From contig CAYJNO010000009.1 of NCBI GenBank assembly GCA_964371715.1, positions 1 to 64,000 on the forward strand: a stretch of 64,000 nucleotides of DNA, given 5' to 3'. Position 1 is the stretch's first letter. Each line of letters opens with the position of its first letter. The notes beneath the pieces are model-generated. The model made no database searches. It saw nothing but the letters and a program-made list of their open reading frames with translations, and was not told the origin of the DNA. Both the position numbers and the translations under genes were made by a program. This document shows, in pieces, positions 35,877 through 45,290 of the stretch. Origin of the DNA: CAYJNO01 sp964371715. GTDB lineage: Bacteria > Bacillota_I > Bacilli_A > Erysipelotrichales > Erysipelotrichaceae.

Positions 35877-37808
35877 CTACTTAAAACTAAAATATGTATC
35901 TAGGTCATAGATTATGCCATTAACTCTTAAATAAATCTGATAAGTTGCGGTTTTAAATTCATCTTCGTTAACATAGCGAGCAATTCTTAACTCATCATCA
36001 CTTACTGTAGCTCCTGGAATAAAGGCACACATAGCATTATAATCATTTTGTGTTACAGGTATTGCATATACTTCATAAGTTGAACCTGTAAATAAGATAA
36101 GATCAACTGCATCTACTTTATTGTAAGTACCTTCAACTCTTAAACGATCTTGTTCAAGTTCTACTTCTATATCAAATTGATCATTATACATAACTGCATC
36201 ATCTACATAACTATCATCTATTACAACCTCTTTTATCACAGTAGATTTAAATTCTCCTATTATTCCATCATTTCCTAGGGAAAAGACAGTATTATCGTTA
36301 TATATACTTAATCTTTCAACACGATAATTATTTGTTTCTATTTTTAATTCAAAAATCACTTCATCATTTAACACCTCAATACCATGACTTAAAAGCTCTG
36401 GATTTTCAGTTAATACAGCAGGATCATTTTGAATTTTACCATCTAAATATAAGATACCACCTGAATTAATAAAATAATGATTATCTGCTATCTCTTGAAC
36501 ATTACTTACATAACTTGAATAAAAATCAGAACCTAAATTTTGGCCAAATTCACTTACTTGTTTGATACTCATATTTTCTTCATCCACTTGATAGATTACA
36601 CCTCGTGAATAATTTTCTTCAGCACTAAGATAATTTTCGCTGTCTTTAGAACGATTATTCCCATTATCAAAGATAAAATAATTATTATTTTCTAAAGTGA
36701 TTGCAGAGTGTTGAGCATATTGCCATGCTACACTATCATCTGCTTTTAAAAAGTATTGTTGCATACTTTCATCCCATCCTGTAGGATCACCAATTAAATA
36801 TTTTAATTCTCCACTATTATAATCAATAACAGCTACGATATCTTGATGACGACCTGATAAGATAATTGAATTAGTATCTTCTTCATACCAAATACTATTA
36901 TTATGAAACCAATCAAAATCTTGCCACATATTTGCTTTACCATCATCCATAGGTATTAAATTTGCTAAGTCGATTCTTTTTACAATATCACCAGTTTCAT
37001 AATCTATTTCAACAATGTAATCTTCAACAGTATTATTATCAAAGTTATTATTCATAACTAATAGATTATTATTCTCTAATTGATAAACACCATGATGATA
37101 TCCATCTTCAACATTTATTTCTTTATATACTTTACCTAATAAATCAATCTCTAATAAGCCTGTATTATAATAAGGTGTATGATATAAGCGATCTGTCCCA
37201 ATAAGATAATGTCCATTATTTAATTCATAAAAGCCCCAAGATGCTGCATTTTCATAACTCATATAAAATCTAATATCACCATTAAAGTCATAACCAACTT
37301 GATAGCTTGCATTAGTTGATGCAGCCATATATAAATCATTATGAGCATACTCGATATTGTTTATAACTTGAGCATTTGGTATATCACTTGGTAACTTTTC
37401 AGTTTGAATGTGATATTCATAGGTTTTATCATTAGTACTTATTTCTACAACATTTAAAGTATCCGCATATAAACCATAAATTGGTAAATAATGTTTATCA
37501 TTAGCACTAAAAGTATGAGTTAAAGTAGTATATTCATCTTTACCCATAATTTTAATTGTGATTTCTTCAGGCTTTTCTGTTACAAACATGATTAAAGCAC
37601 TTAATGGACTATTACCATATGGATCCAATATAATATTAGGACTATCAATACTATAGTTTTCAATGTCATCAAAGTTATTTTCAATTACTTCTTGTTCTTC
37701 TATTATCGTTGTTTCTTTAAATAATATTGAGCCATGATATTCATAGCTTTTATTACAACCTGTTAATAATGATAACGTTATTAAAAATAATAATATTTTT
37801 TTCATCAA
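35877..37808 (-). CDS. Arylsulfate sulfotransferase-like lipoprotein
   Basis: A 643-residue lipoprotein (lipobox LLTGC) with the six-bladed propeller arylsulfotransferase fold. The active-site pattern of AssT is visible: DGYHHGVYQL, DWFHNNSIWY, LSGRHQD with arginine, and QYAQHSAIT with the histidine expected to carry the sulfuryl group. Such enzymes move sulfate from one phenol to another without PAPS. The E. coli enzyme is periplasmic; here membrane attachment would place it outside. It is not linked to a DsbA/DsbB-like pair. Its substrate is unknown, but gut phenolic sulfates are typical. Confidence 0.88.
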   Translation of the reverse strand: MMKKILLFLITLSLLTGCNKSYEYHGSILFKETTIIEEQEVIENNFDDIENYSIDSPNIILDPYGNSPLSALIMFVTEKPEEITIKIMGKDEYTTLTHTFSANDKHYLPIYGLYADTLNVVEISTNDKTYEYHIQTEKLPSDIPNAQVINNIEYAHNDLYMAASTNASYQVGYDFNGDIRFYMSYENAASWGFYELNNGHYLIGTDRLYHTPYYNTGLLEIDLLGKVYKEINVEDGYHHGVYQLENNNLLVMNNNFDNNTVEDYIVEIDYETGDIVKRIDLANLIPMDDGKANMWQDFDWFHNNSIWYEEDTNSIILSGRHQDIVAVIDYNSGELKYLIGDPTGWDESMQQYFLKADDSVAWQYAQHSAITLENNNYFIFDNGNNRSKDSENYLSAEENYSRGVIYQVDEENMSIKQVSEFGQNLGSDFYSSYVSNVQEIADNHYFINSGGILYLDGKIQNDPAVLTENPELLSHGIEVLNDEVIFELKIETNNYRVERLSIYNDNTVFSLGNDGIIGEFKSTVIKEVVIDDSYVDDAVMYNDQFDIEVELEQDRLRVEGTYNKVDAVDLILFTGSTYEVYAIPVTQNDYNAMCAFIPGATVSDDELRIARYVNEDEFKTATYQIYLRVNGIIYDLDTYFSFK

Positions 37809-37829
37809 TTCACCTCTATATCTTTAAAT

Positions 37830-37861
37830 AAAAACTGTTGATAATTGTATCAACAGTTTTT
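37830..37861 (-). terminator. Terminator after pduL
   Basis: A 13-bp perfect stem with a 6-nt loop lies 9 nt past the pduL stop. It also precedes the arylsulfotransferase gene. Confidence 0.82.
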
Positions 37862-37870
37862 ATTATATCA

Positions 37871-38443
37871 TTATTTTACAATGCTACCAAATGCTTCACC
37901 AGCAATAGCTGCTGCATTTGCTTCATCCGTATCAATGTGCATAGCTAATTTAAAGTCTTCTCTAACTCTAACTACTGTATCATTGAAGATTAGTGATCTA
38001 GCTTCAGTTTCAATTTGAACACCAACTACATCACCATTAGCTACTTCATAATATGCTGCATCAGTTGGGTGCATATGAATATGTCTTTTCGCAACAATAA
38101 CACCTTCTGTTAGTTCAACAGTTCCTTTAGGTCCTTTTAAAGTAATGCCTGTAGAGCCTGCTACATCACCAGATTCTCTAATTGGAGCTTTGATTCCTAA
38201 TACTCTTGCATCAGTTAATGATAATTCTGCTTGAGTAGCATTTCTTGTAGGTCCTAAAACAGTTAATGTCATTTCACTTTTTGGTCCAACTAATACAACT
38301 CTTTCCTCACAAGCGAATTGTCCTGGTTGTGATAATTCTTTTTTTGATGTTAATTTATGGTCTGCACCAAATAAAACTTCTAAATCATTTTGACTTAAAT
38401 GAATATGTCTAGCTGAAACTTCTACTACAAATTTTTCTTTCAT
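37871..38443 (-). CDS. pduL: Phosphate propanoyltransferase / phosphotransacylase (PduL)
   Basis: A 190-residue PduL-type phosphotransacylase, unrelated to Pta. The two metal-binding histidine motifs ARHIHLS and KRHIHMHP are present, with FGADHKLT and GPTRNATQAELS between. It interconverts acyl-CoA and acyl phosphate, typically in fermentation. It lacks the N-terminal encapsulation peptide of microcompartment forms, so a free cytosolic role is likely. The start at 38443 follows AGAGG. An acylphosphatase is encoded elsewhere in this window. Confidence 0.95.
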   Translation of the reverse strand: MKEKFVVEVSARHIHLSQNDLEVLFGADHKLTSKKELSQPGQFACEERVVLVGPKSEMTLTVLGPTRNATQAELSLTDARVLGIKAPIRESGDVAGSTGITLKGPKGTVELTEGVIVAKRHIHMHPTDAAYYEVANGDVVGVQIETEARSLIFNDTVVRVREDFKLAMHIDTDEANAAAIAGEAFGSIVK

Positions 38444-38500
38444 GTTAATTACCTCTATCATTTTAAATTATAAACAATTATTTAACATAATCAATAGTTT

Positions 38501-39172
38501 TTAAAAACTATTTTTAATAAATGATTTTGTTAAAAAAATCGCAATATCTTTTACTTCTTGATCATCTAATAGGCGATGACTACCACCTTCGATTATTACA
38601 CAATTTTTGTGCTTTGTCTTTAATTTTTGATAGTATTTTGTCGATACACTTGATGGTATAACTTCATCATCACTTGCATGTATCATTAATGTTGGACATT
38701 TAATACTTTCAATTGAATTTTTATAATTATTTACTACTTCCATAAAAGTTGAAGTAAAATTACTAGGTAAATCAGGTGTTGAACTTTTTGATTTACTTAT
38801 CATTTTACTAACCGCAGAAGTTGCTGTTTTAATTGTAAAGTATTCAAAGGCTGGTGCTAATAAAATTAATTTATCAACATGATATTTACTAGCTAAATAA
38901 CTCGCAATAACTCCACCCATCGAAAAACCTATTAATATTACTTTTCCACTCTTATTCTTAGCTTCACTTAATGCTTGTTCTGCACGATAAATCCAATCAG
39001 AACAATTATCATCACCTTCATCTAAATGATCAAATAAAACTGGCGTTACTATATCATTTCCGTCTAAAGCACTTAAAAGGTTATCAAATTCCATAGTCTT
39101 TCTTTTACCAAAACCATGAATTAAGACAATAGTTTCTTTTTCTTTTTTTAAACTTTTAAACCAATTTAGCAT
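38501..39172 (-). CDS. Alpha/beta hydrolase
   Basis: This 223-residue serine hydrolase has LIHGFG after the first strands, a GFSMGG nucleophile elbow, HASDDEVIP with the acid, and GGSHRLL with the histidine. It is a carboxylesterase or thioesterase-like enzyme of unknown substrate. It starts 3 nt after the pyrophosphatase gene and should be co-transcribed. Confidence 0.9.
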   Translation of the reverse strand: MLNWFKSLKKEKETIVLIHGFGKRKTMEFDNLLSALDGNDIVTPVLFDHLDEGDDNCSDWIYRAEQALSEAKNKSGKVILIGFSMGGVIASYLASKYHVDKLILLAPAFEYFTIKTATSAVSKMISKSKSSTPDLPSNFTSTFMEVVNNYKNSIESIKCPTLMIHASDDEVIPSSVSTKYYQKLKTKHKNCVIIEGGSHRLLDDQEVKDIAIFLTKSFIKNSF

Positions 39173-39175
39173 TTT

Positions 39176-40804
39176 TTACATCCTTTTTAAAATTGCACTC
39201 ATTTTTGGTATCATTTGTTGTTTACGTGATAAGATTTCATGATCAAACCCTGATCCTTCTCTTATTACAGTCTCTATTACTTGTTCCATAATATAGCTTA
39301 ATGGTCCAGCATATTCAAAAATAGTACCACTTGCAGTTACATGCGTAAACATCATAATAATTAAATCATATTGTTTTACTTCTTGTTCTTGTTCTAATAG
39401 TTTTCTAAAACGATCTGATATAACTTGAATATCTTCAATATCTTTATAGTTAGTTTGTCCAATCGCAATTTTATATTTACCAATTTCATATACTTTTAAG
39501 TCTCTTCTTAAAATTACTTTTAAGTCAGCTTGTTTGATATCAACTGATGCACTTAATAATAATAATGCATAGTCTTCTAAGACTACTTCAGCTCTTTTTG
39601 CTAAATAATTAGCTTGATCAATATCAAATTGAGTTGTTGTTAATGATTTAAAACATAAAGTATCACTTATTATTGCACTTAATAATACACCACTCATTGT
39701 ACGGCTTGGTTCAAAACCTTTTTCTTTGTACATTTGTGTGATAATTGATGCTGTACATCCACATTTTACATTTCTAAAATTAATTGGATAATCTGTTTGT
39801 ATACTTCCTATATGATGATGATCGATAATTTCTAATATTTCTGCTTCATCAATATTTTTAATAGTTTGATTTCTTTCACTATGGTCTACTAAGACAAACT
39901 GTTTCTTTTGATAATTTGCTAAGTGATATCTTGAAACTTGTCCTACAATTTCATCGTATTCATTCAATACTGGATAGCTTCTAAAGCGTGAATTACGCAT
40001 TTTTTTATTTACATCACTTAAATATTCTTCATCTCTAAATAAGAATATATCTTTTGTCATTACTAAGTCTATTTTGTAACATTCATTTATTACTTTCGCA
40101 ATTGACATTGTATCCATCTTTGTTTTAATTATAGCACAATCATACTCTTCAGCTTTTTTTAATGCATTAGCACTAACATCTCTATTATTAGCTGAAATAA
40201 TACATTTTGCACCAATTTCTATTGCTTTAATAATTTCAGTTTCATCTGCTGATATAATACATATCGCATCTTTTAAACGTTCAAGCTTTTCTTTTTCCAT
40301 ACTATATAAAATATGAACTTTACCATTAGTTTTAAATTCTGTTGGCTCAAATAATAATTTTCCATTTACAGTTTTTGATACATCTTTGGCAATAGCTGTT
40401 TTTACAAGATCAGCCAAAGCACTATCTTCCATAATTCTAATTGTCGCTAAATTACTTGTTGATAAGATACCACATAATTTTCCAACATCATCAACAACCA
40501 TTAAAGATCTATTTTTTGTTTTTAAAATTAATTCCCATGCATCTTTAATTGTTTGTTTATGATGAATTATTACTGGAGTATCAATTTCTATATCTCTTAT
40601 TTGTGATCTTGCATCTTTAATTAATAATGGTCCTTCTATATCAAAATATTTTGTAACAAATTTACTTTCTTCATTTAATGGGCCTAATCGACATGATATT
40701 GCATTATAGCCTTGTAACTGTAATAAGTTTGCATAAGCTAATGATGAACAAATTGAATCACTATCAGGATTTTTATGTCCTGTTACATAAATTGGTCTAT
40801 CCAT
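39176..40804 (-). CDS. ppaC: Manganese-dependent inorganic pyrophosphatase with CBS-DRTGG insert
   Basis: A 542-residue family II pyrophosphatase. The DHH domain has GHKNPDSDS and DHHHIGS. Inserted at about residues 70-300 is the regulatory part: two CBS domains around a DRTGG domain, which bind adenine nucleotides. The DHHA2 domain completes the enzyme, including SRKQQMIPKM near the end. It removes pyrophosphate and drives biosynthesis, and its activity should respond to AMP, ADP or diadenosine nucleotides. Located between alr and a hydrolase gene, with short gaps. Confidence 0.93.
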   Translation of the reverse strand: MDRPIYVTGHKNPDSDSICSSLAYANLLQLQGYNAISCRLGPLNEESKFVTKYFDIEGPLLIKDARSQIRDIEIDTPVIIHHKQTIKDAWELILKTKNRSLMVVDDVGKLCGILSTSNLATIRIMEDSALADLVKTAIAKDVSKTVNGKLLFEPTEFKTNGKVHILYSMEKEKLERLKDAICIISADETEIIKAIEIGAKCIISANNRDVSANALKKAEEYDCAIIKTKMDTMSIAKVINECYKIDLVMTKDIFLFRDEEYLSDVNKKMRNSRFRSYPVLNEYDEIVGQVSRYHLANYQKKQFVLVDHSERNQTIKNIDEAEILEIIDHHHIGSIQTDYPINFRNVKCGCTASIITQMYKEKGFEPSRTMSGVLLSAIISDTLCFKSLTTTQFDIDQANYLAKRAEVVLEDYALLLLSASVDIKQADLKVILRRDLKVYEIGKYKIAIGQTNYKDIEDIQVISDRFRKLLEQEQEVKQYDLIIMMFTHVTASGTIFEYAGPLSYIMEQVIETVIREGSGFDHEILSRKQQMIPKMSAILKRM

Positions 40805-40810
40805 TTTACC

Positions 40811-41899
40811 CTACCTTTCAAATCTTGGAGAACGTGTTAGTATTAACTCGTTATTTAAATAATATTTTTTCATTAATCTTTCACTTAATGAAACTAGAAT
40901 CACATATGGTATAACATTAATTCTATTAGCATAGTCTTTTAAGCTAATATTTTGGCCAAATAATTCAACCTCAGTATTCAACTTATAAGGTTTATTTACT
41001 TCTACCATTAACATATCCATACAAATCCTACCTACTATTTTACCATATTCTCCATTAATATAAACATTTTGATTTTGATGTCTTAAATCAACACCATCGG
41101 CATATCCAATGGGTAAAGTAATAATATATGCATCTTCTTTCAATGTATAACTTGCTTGATAACTAATTGCTTCATCTTTTGCAATTCTTTGGATATTAGC
41201 CACTTCAGTTTTTAAACTAATAGCTGGCTTTAAGTCTTTATCATCACTTGCATAACCAAATAAACCAACACCAAGTCTTATCGCATTATATTTTTCATCT
41301 AATAAATAAGTTGCATCTGAATTTGAGATATGAATATATTCAAAATTATAATTTATTGCTTCTAATAATTCTTCAAAAAGTTTAATTTGTTTTTGGTTAA
41401 AAGGATTATCGCTTTGATCAGACATGGCAAGATGGGTAAAAATACCTTCAACATTATATCCTTTTAATAAAGTTAAAGCTTCATTGATTTGTTCTAAACT
41501 AGTTACTCCTAAACGATTCATTCCTGTATTGACTTTTAAATGTAAAGTAATACCTCTTAAATCATTAATACATTCTTTTAACCAATTCATTGATGTTATT
41601 GTAATTCTTATATCATTGTCTAAGGCTATCTTTAAATCTTTTTTATCAACATAACCTAAAACTAATATTTTAGTATTTATATTATTATTTCTTAAATGCA
41701 TGGCTTCATCTAAGCTTGAAACTGCTAAAAAAGTTACCCCACAATCGATGGCAACTTTAGCTACTTCTAAATCACCTATACCATAAGCATTTGCTTTGAT
41801 AACAGCGATTACTTCTTTATTTAATTTCTTTTGATATGTTTTAATATTATGGGCAATATTAGATAGGTTTACTTCAACAAAGGTTTGTCGATAAGCCAT
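40811..41899 (-). CDS. alr: Alanine racemase
   Basis: This 362-residue PLP enzyme interconverts L- and D-alanine for peptidoglycan. Lys35 in IKANAYG is the PLP site. The second-subunit tyrosine lies in LPIGYADGVD, and GRICMDMLM is also conserved. Its presence argues for a walled bacterium, against a mollicute. It is 1 nt from the preceding membrane protein gene and 6 nt from the pyrophosphatase gene. Confidence 0.95.
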   Translation of the reverse strand: MAYRQTFVEVNLSNIAHNIKTYQKKLNKEVIAVIKANAYGIGDLEVAKVAIDCGVTFLAVSSLDEAMHLRNNNINTKILVLGYVDKKDLKIALDNDIRITITSMNWLKECINDLRGITLHLKVNTGMNRLGVTSLEQINEALTLLKGYNVEGIFTHLAMSDQSDNPFNQKQIKLFEELLEAINYNFEYIHISNSDATYLLDEKYNAIRLGVGLFGYASDDKDLKPAISLKTEVANIQRIAKDEAISYQASYTLKEDAYIITLPIGYADGVDLRHQNQNVYINGEYGKIVGRICMDMLMVEVNKPYKLNTEVELFGQNISLKDYANRINVIPYVILVSLSERLMKKYYLNNELILTRSPRFER

Positions 41900-41900
41900 G

Positions 41901-42317
41901 TTAGATTACTCTAGCCTCACGATATGCTGTTACAATTGCAAATACTCTAAATAAAACTGATAATAAATTATTAATGTTAGTACTTAACATTACTCCTGCC
42001 CATGCTATATATGCATCTGGATTAGCCAAATTACTTAATCCAAACATTGTTACAATATCACTTACTAAAATTCCGATAAAAACTAATACAGCAGCTAATA
42101 CTGAAAAACGCATTGTTACTCCACGTCCCTTATTTTTAATTGCTGTTCCTACAAAATAACCAAATGCCACAAATACAATTGAGAATGATATTCCACGTAT
42201 AATACTTGATAATAATATATAAGCAATACTTGCTACTACAGTTGCTAAAGAGCCCCATAAAATAGCATTAATAAATCTTTGATTTTTAGTTAACACTGAT
42301 GAATTATATACTTTCAT
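41901..42317 (-). CDS. Small polytopic membrane protein
   Basis: A 138-residue protein with four hydrophobic segments (about residues 18-36, 42-60, 68-88, 108-130). No family motif was recognised. It lies directly upstream of alr and probably leads the alr, pyrophosphatase, hydrolase transcript. A GGAGG ribosome binding site supports the start. Confidence 0.7.
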   Translation of the reverse strand: MKVYNSSVLTKNQRFINAILWGSLATVVASIAYILLSSIIRGISFSIVFVAFGYFVGTAIKNKGRGVTMRFSVLAAVLVFIGILVSDIVTMFGLSNLANPDAYIAWAGVMLSTNINNLLSVLFRVFAIVTAYREARVI

Positions 42318-42404
42318 TTTAATTCCTCCAACTAGGTATATTATACTTTAATCAATTTACGATTACAAATAAGTATGCATTTGTTCAGCTAAAATTCAGT
42401 TAAA

Positions 42405-43763
42405 TTATTTATTATGTATTTTTTTCCAAACTCCCATTTTATATCTAACCCCAATTACTAAGGCATGCGTTCCCCATGACATTGCTGCACCAATCCATAC
42501 CGCTAATATTCCCATATTAAAGACGTTTATTAACGTATATGTAACTGCTATTTTAATTACTGTATCAAATGCTGAAGCAATGGCAATTATTCTAACATCA
42601 CCACTACCTCTAAGTACACCTTCACATGGAAATAAAATAACCATTGAAACTAAATTTATTAACATAAAGTTTAAATACATTATTCCCATATTAGTAATTT
42701 CTATCGATGCATTTGAGATGAATAAACCTAGTAATAATTCAGGGCTAATAAAGACAATAACACCCGATATTATTGCTACTATCAAACAAAATAGTAAAGA
42801 ATATTTTAAACCGATTGTTACTCTTTCAGGTTTTTCAGCACCCATATTTTGCGCTGTAAATGCTGTCATCGCAATACTCATATTAATCATCGGCATCATA
42901 GCAAAACTTTCAACTTTACTACCGGCAGTAAATGCTGCAGAAGCATTTGCTCCAAATGAATTTACAAATGATTGAGAGATAAAGATATTAATACCAGTTG
43001 TAATTGAACTAATCATACTTGGTATTGCTAGACTAACTAATTCTTTACTTATTTTTTTATCAAACTCTTTATCTAATTCTATATCTTTTTCATATTCCTT
43101 AAATTCTTTTTGTTTTTTATTTAATACTATAAGCTGTAAGACAAAAGATATACCTTGTGCTATTAATGTAGCTAAAGAAACACCGAAAACACCCATATTA
43201 AATACTGCAACAAAAATTAAATCTAAGATTATATTAATAATTGAAGCAACACCTAAAAATATTAATGGTGACTTACTATCTCCAAGCGATCTAAAAACAC
43301 CTGACATTACATTATAGGCAAAAGTAAATATTAAACCAATACTATATACTCTTAAATAAATTAAAGCATCACTATATATTTCAACAGATGCTTGAATTAA
43401 GTTTAATAACAATGGTGAACATAAATATAATAATATCCCTACAACGATTGATGATATAACTGAATATCTTAATGTAACTTTAATTATACGATTAAGCTTG
43501 TGTTTTTCATTAGCTCCATATGTTTTGCCCACTATTACTGATGCACCATTTGCTAATCCTGATGCTACAGCAATAACAATAAATGTAATTGGAAATGTTG
43601 TGCCAACAGAGGCTAATGCGTGTGCACCTTCATAATGTCCAACAATTACAGAATCAATTGTTGAATATAATTGTTGTAACACCATTCCTAACAATATTGG
43701 TACTGAAAATACAATTAATGACTTCGCTACATTACCTTTAGTTAAATTTAAACCTCTACTCAT
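42405..43763 (-). CDS. MATE family efflux transporter
   Basis: This 452-residue antiporter has twelve transmembrane helices in two related halves, with family sequences GNVAKSLIVFSVPILLGMVLQQLYSTIDSVIVG and EGVLRGSGDVR. It likely expels drugs or metabolites using an ion gradient. The start at 43763 follows GAGGG; the GTG at 43775 would lie before that site. A terminator hairpin sits in its leader. Confidence 0.92.
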   Translation of the reverse strand: MSRGLNLTKGNVAKSLIVFSVPILLGMVLQQLYSTIDSVIVGHYEGAHALASVGTTFPITFIVIAVASGLANGASVIVGKTYGANEKHKLNRIIKVTLRYSVISSIVVGILLYLCSPLLLNLIQASVEIYSDALIYLRVYSIGLIFTFAYNVMSGVFRSLGDSKSPLIFLGVASIINIILDLIFVAVFNMGVFGVSLATLIAQGISFVLQLIVLNKKQKEFKEYEKDIELDKEFDKKISKELVSLAIPSMISSITTGINIFISQSFVNSFGANASAAFTAGSKVESFAMMPMINMSIAMTAFTAQNMGAEKPERVTIGLKYSLLFCLIVAIISGVIVFISPELLLGLFISNASIEITNMGIMYLNFMLINLVSMVILFPCEGVLRGSGDVRIIAIASAFDTVIKIAVTYTLINVFNMGILAVWIGAAMSWGTHALVIGVRYKMGVWKKIHNK

Positions 43764-43779
43764 AATTACCCTCACTTAT

Positions 43780-43809
43780 AAAAAAATCCACAGCAAAAAT
43801 CACTGCGGA
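43780..43809 (-). promoter_or_regulatory. Terminator-type hairpin in the MATE leader (attenuator candidate)
   Basis: On the minus strand TCCGCAG and CTGTGGA pair (one G-U) and are followed by seven T, ending only 17 nt before the MATE start codon. A TGCTAGAAT extended -10 at 43847-43855 lies upstream, so transcripts would begin near 43840 and meet this terminator before the gene. A regulated antiterminator or aptamer may lie in 43810-43840. No known riboswitch consensus was matched. Confidence 0.55.
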
Positions 43810-43871
43810 ATCATCTTAGACAAAATACTTTGCCATACGCCATAGCATTCTAGCATATTAAACTAAAAAAA

Positions 43872-43897
43872 AGAAGTAATATTTTACTATTACTTCT
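43872..43897 (-). terminator. Terminator of the PepSY gene
   Basis: A 10-bp stem (AGAAGTAATA and its complement) with a T-run on the minus strand, 22 nt past the stop. Confidence 0.85.
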
Positions 43898-43918
43898 CTA
43901 TTTGATTATTTGATATGC

Positions 43919-45250
43919 TTAGTCATCATTATCATCTTGATCATCATTATCGTCATAATCGTCGTAATCATCATCATCATCATCATTATCATCTTGATCG
44001 TCAAGATCATCGTAAACATCATCCATTTCATCATCTAAATCATCGATATCGTCATTTAAATCATCGATATCATCATTTAAATCATCCATTTCATCATCTA
44101 AATCGTCATTTAAGTCATCAATATCATCATTTAAATCATCTGATTCATCATCAAAATCTTTATCGATAATTGTTCCAGTTTCTGCATCAATTTCATAATC
44201 CCATTCACCTGTAGCAGTTTTAAATTCAACATCATATACAAAACGATCATTATTTTCATCTAATTTAACAAAGCTATATGTAACAGCATTTGCATCAATT
44301 CCAGCATCTGCAATAGCATTTTGTAAAGCTGTATTTTTATTTAATACCACTGTGTTCAAAATCACATCATCATTATCATCTAAGTCATCATTTGTTTCAT
44401 TGATATCAAAGTCATTTTTCAATAAAGTACCATCTACTGCATTTAGGTCAACTTCATACTTTCCCTCAGCTGTATATAATTCAACTTCATAAGTCATTAG
44501 TCCATTATTTGCATCAAACTCCACTTCATAGCTTGTAATACTTGCTGCATTAATTTGTGCATAACTAATAGCTAATGCTTTTGCATCTTCGCTTGATATA
44601 TATACACTAGTTGATGGCGTACCAGTTTGAACAATTGTCGATTGACCGTTATTTTTTTCTTGCATTAAAATATTTAAATCATTTACTGATAAATCTTTTA
44701 CATCTTCAAAAGTAATTGTATTATCTAATGCTGTTACTTCATTAATTAATTGAACTTTACCCTCTGATAAACCATTTTCTTCTGCTAATGTTTTAACTGC
44801 TTCATCTGTTTTAACTTCTTGGACTAATACTGTTGCATGTGCAGCATTATTATTTACGATTGTTGTAATTTCATTCACAATTGCTTGAGCGCTTGTAGAG
44901 CTAACATCTTCTCCTTCAACACTTAATAATACTGAGTTTTTAGTTTCACTAATATAACCATTTGCTACCATTGTTGATACAATTTGATTAGCTGCAACAT
45001 CAATTGTTTGACCTTCAAGATCTAATCCATTAATTAATGCCAAAGCATCTTCGTTATATGCAAGTACTGAATCTACTGTTCTATCTTCATTAATATTTAT
45101 GATAATACTAGGGTTAACATCTAATCCAACTCTTAAGTAAGGAACTGCTATTGTTGCTGAGCCTACAAATACCCATATTGTTGATGCTAATAATGCTACT
45201 ACTAATACTGCAATTGCCAATAATTTTGGCGATACTATTTTGTTTGTCAT
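43919..45250 (-). CDS. RsgI-like/PepSY protein with poly-acidic tail
   Basis: A 443-residue, single-pass membrane protein (helix about residues 10-30). Residues 35-115 (LDVNPSIIININEDRTVDSV, VANGYI, NSVLLSV) match the extracellular middle domain of RsgI-type anti-sigma-I factors. The N-terminal cytoplasmic part is only about nine residues, so the sigma-binding domain is absent. Two PepSY domains follow (about 215-290 and 305-365). The last 75 residues are nearly all D, E, L, N and I, with repeats of DLNDDIDD type. It probably works outside the cell, perhaps binding calcium. No sigma factor gene adjoins it. Confidence 0.8.
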   Translation of the reverse strand: MTNKIVSPKLLAIAVLVVALLASTIWVFVGSATIAVPYLRVGLDVNPSIIININEDRTVDSVLAYNEDALALINGLDLEGQTIDVAANQIVSTMVANGYISETKNSVLLSVEGEDVSSTSAQAIVNEITTIVNNNAAHATVLVQEVKTDEAVKTLAEENGLSEGKVQLINEVTALDNTITFEDVKDLSVNDLNILMQEKNNGQSTIVQTGTPSTSVYISSEDAKALAISYAQINAASITSYEVEFDANNGLMTYEVELYTAEGKYEVDLNAVDGTLLKNDFDINETNDDLDDNDDVILNTVVLNKNTALQNAIADAGIDANAVTYSFVKLDENNDRFVYDVEFKTATGEWDYEIDAETGTIIDKDFDDESDDLNDDIDDLNDDLDDEMDDLNDDIDDLNDDIDDLDDEMDDVYDDLDDQDDNDDDDDDYDDYDDNDDQDDNDD

Positions 45251-45290
45251 AATTTTTCCTCTTTCTTTTTTTATTTTTCACTTTATTTCT

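Noticed and set aside
43780..43855. Fluoride or purine riboswitch in the MATE leader
   Set aside because: The leader has none of the conserved core of either class. Only a terminator and a short upstream segment can be shown.
43915..44169. Histidine-rich frame on the plus strand
   Set aside because: It is the complement of the Asp-rich tail of the PepSY protein (GAT/GAC runs read as ATC/CAT/CAC). No ribosome binding site or promoter is present.
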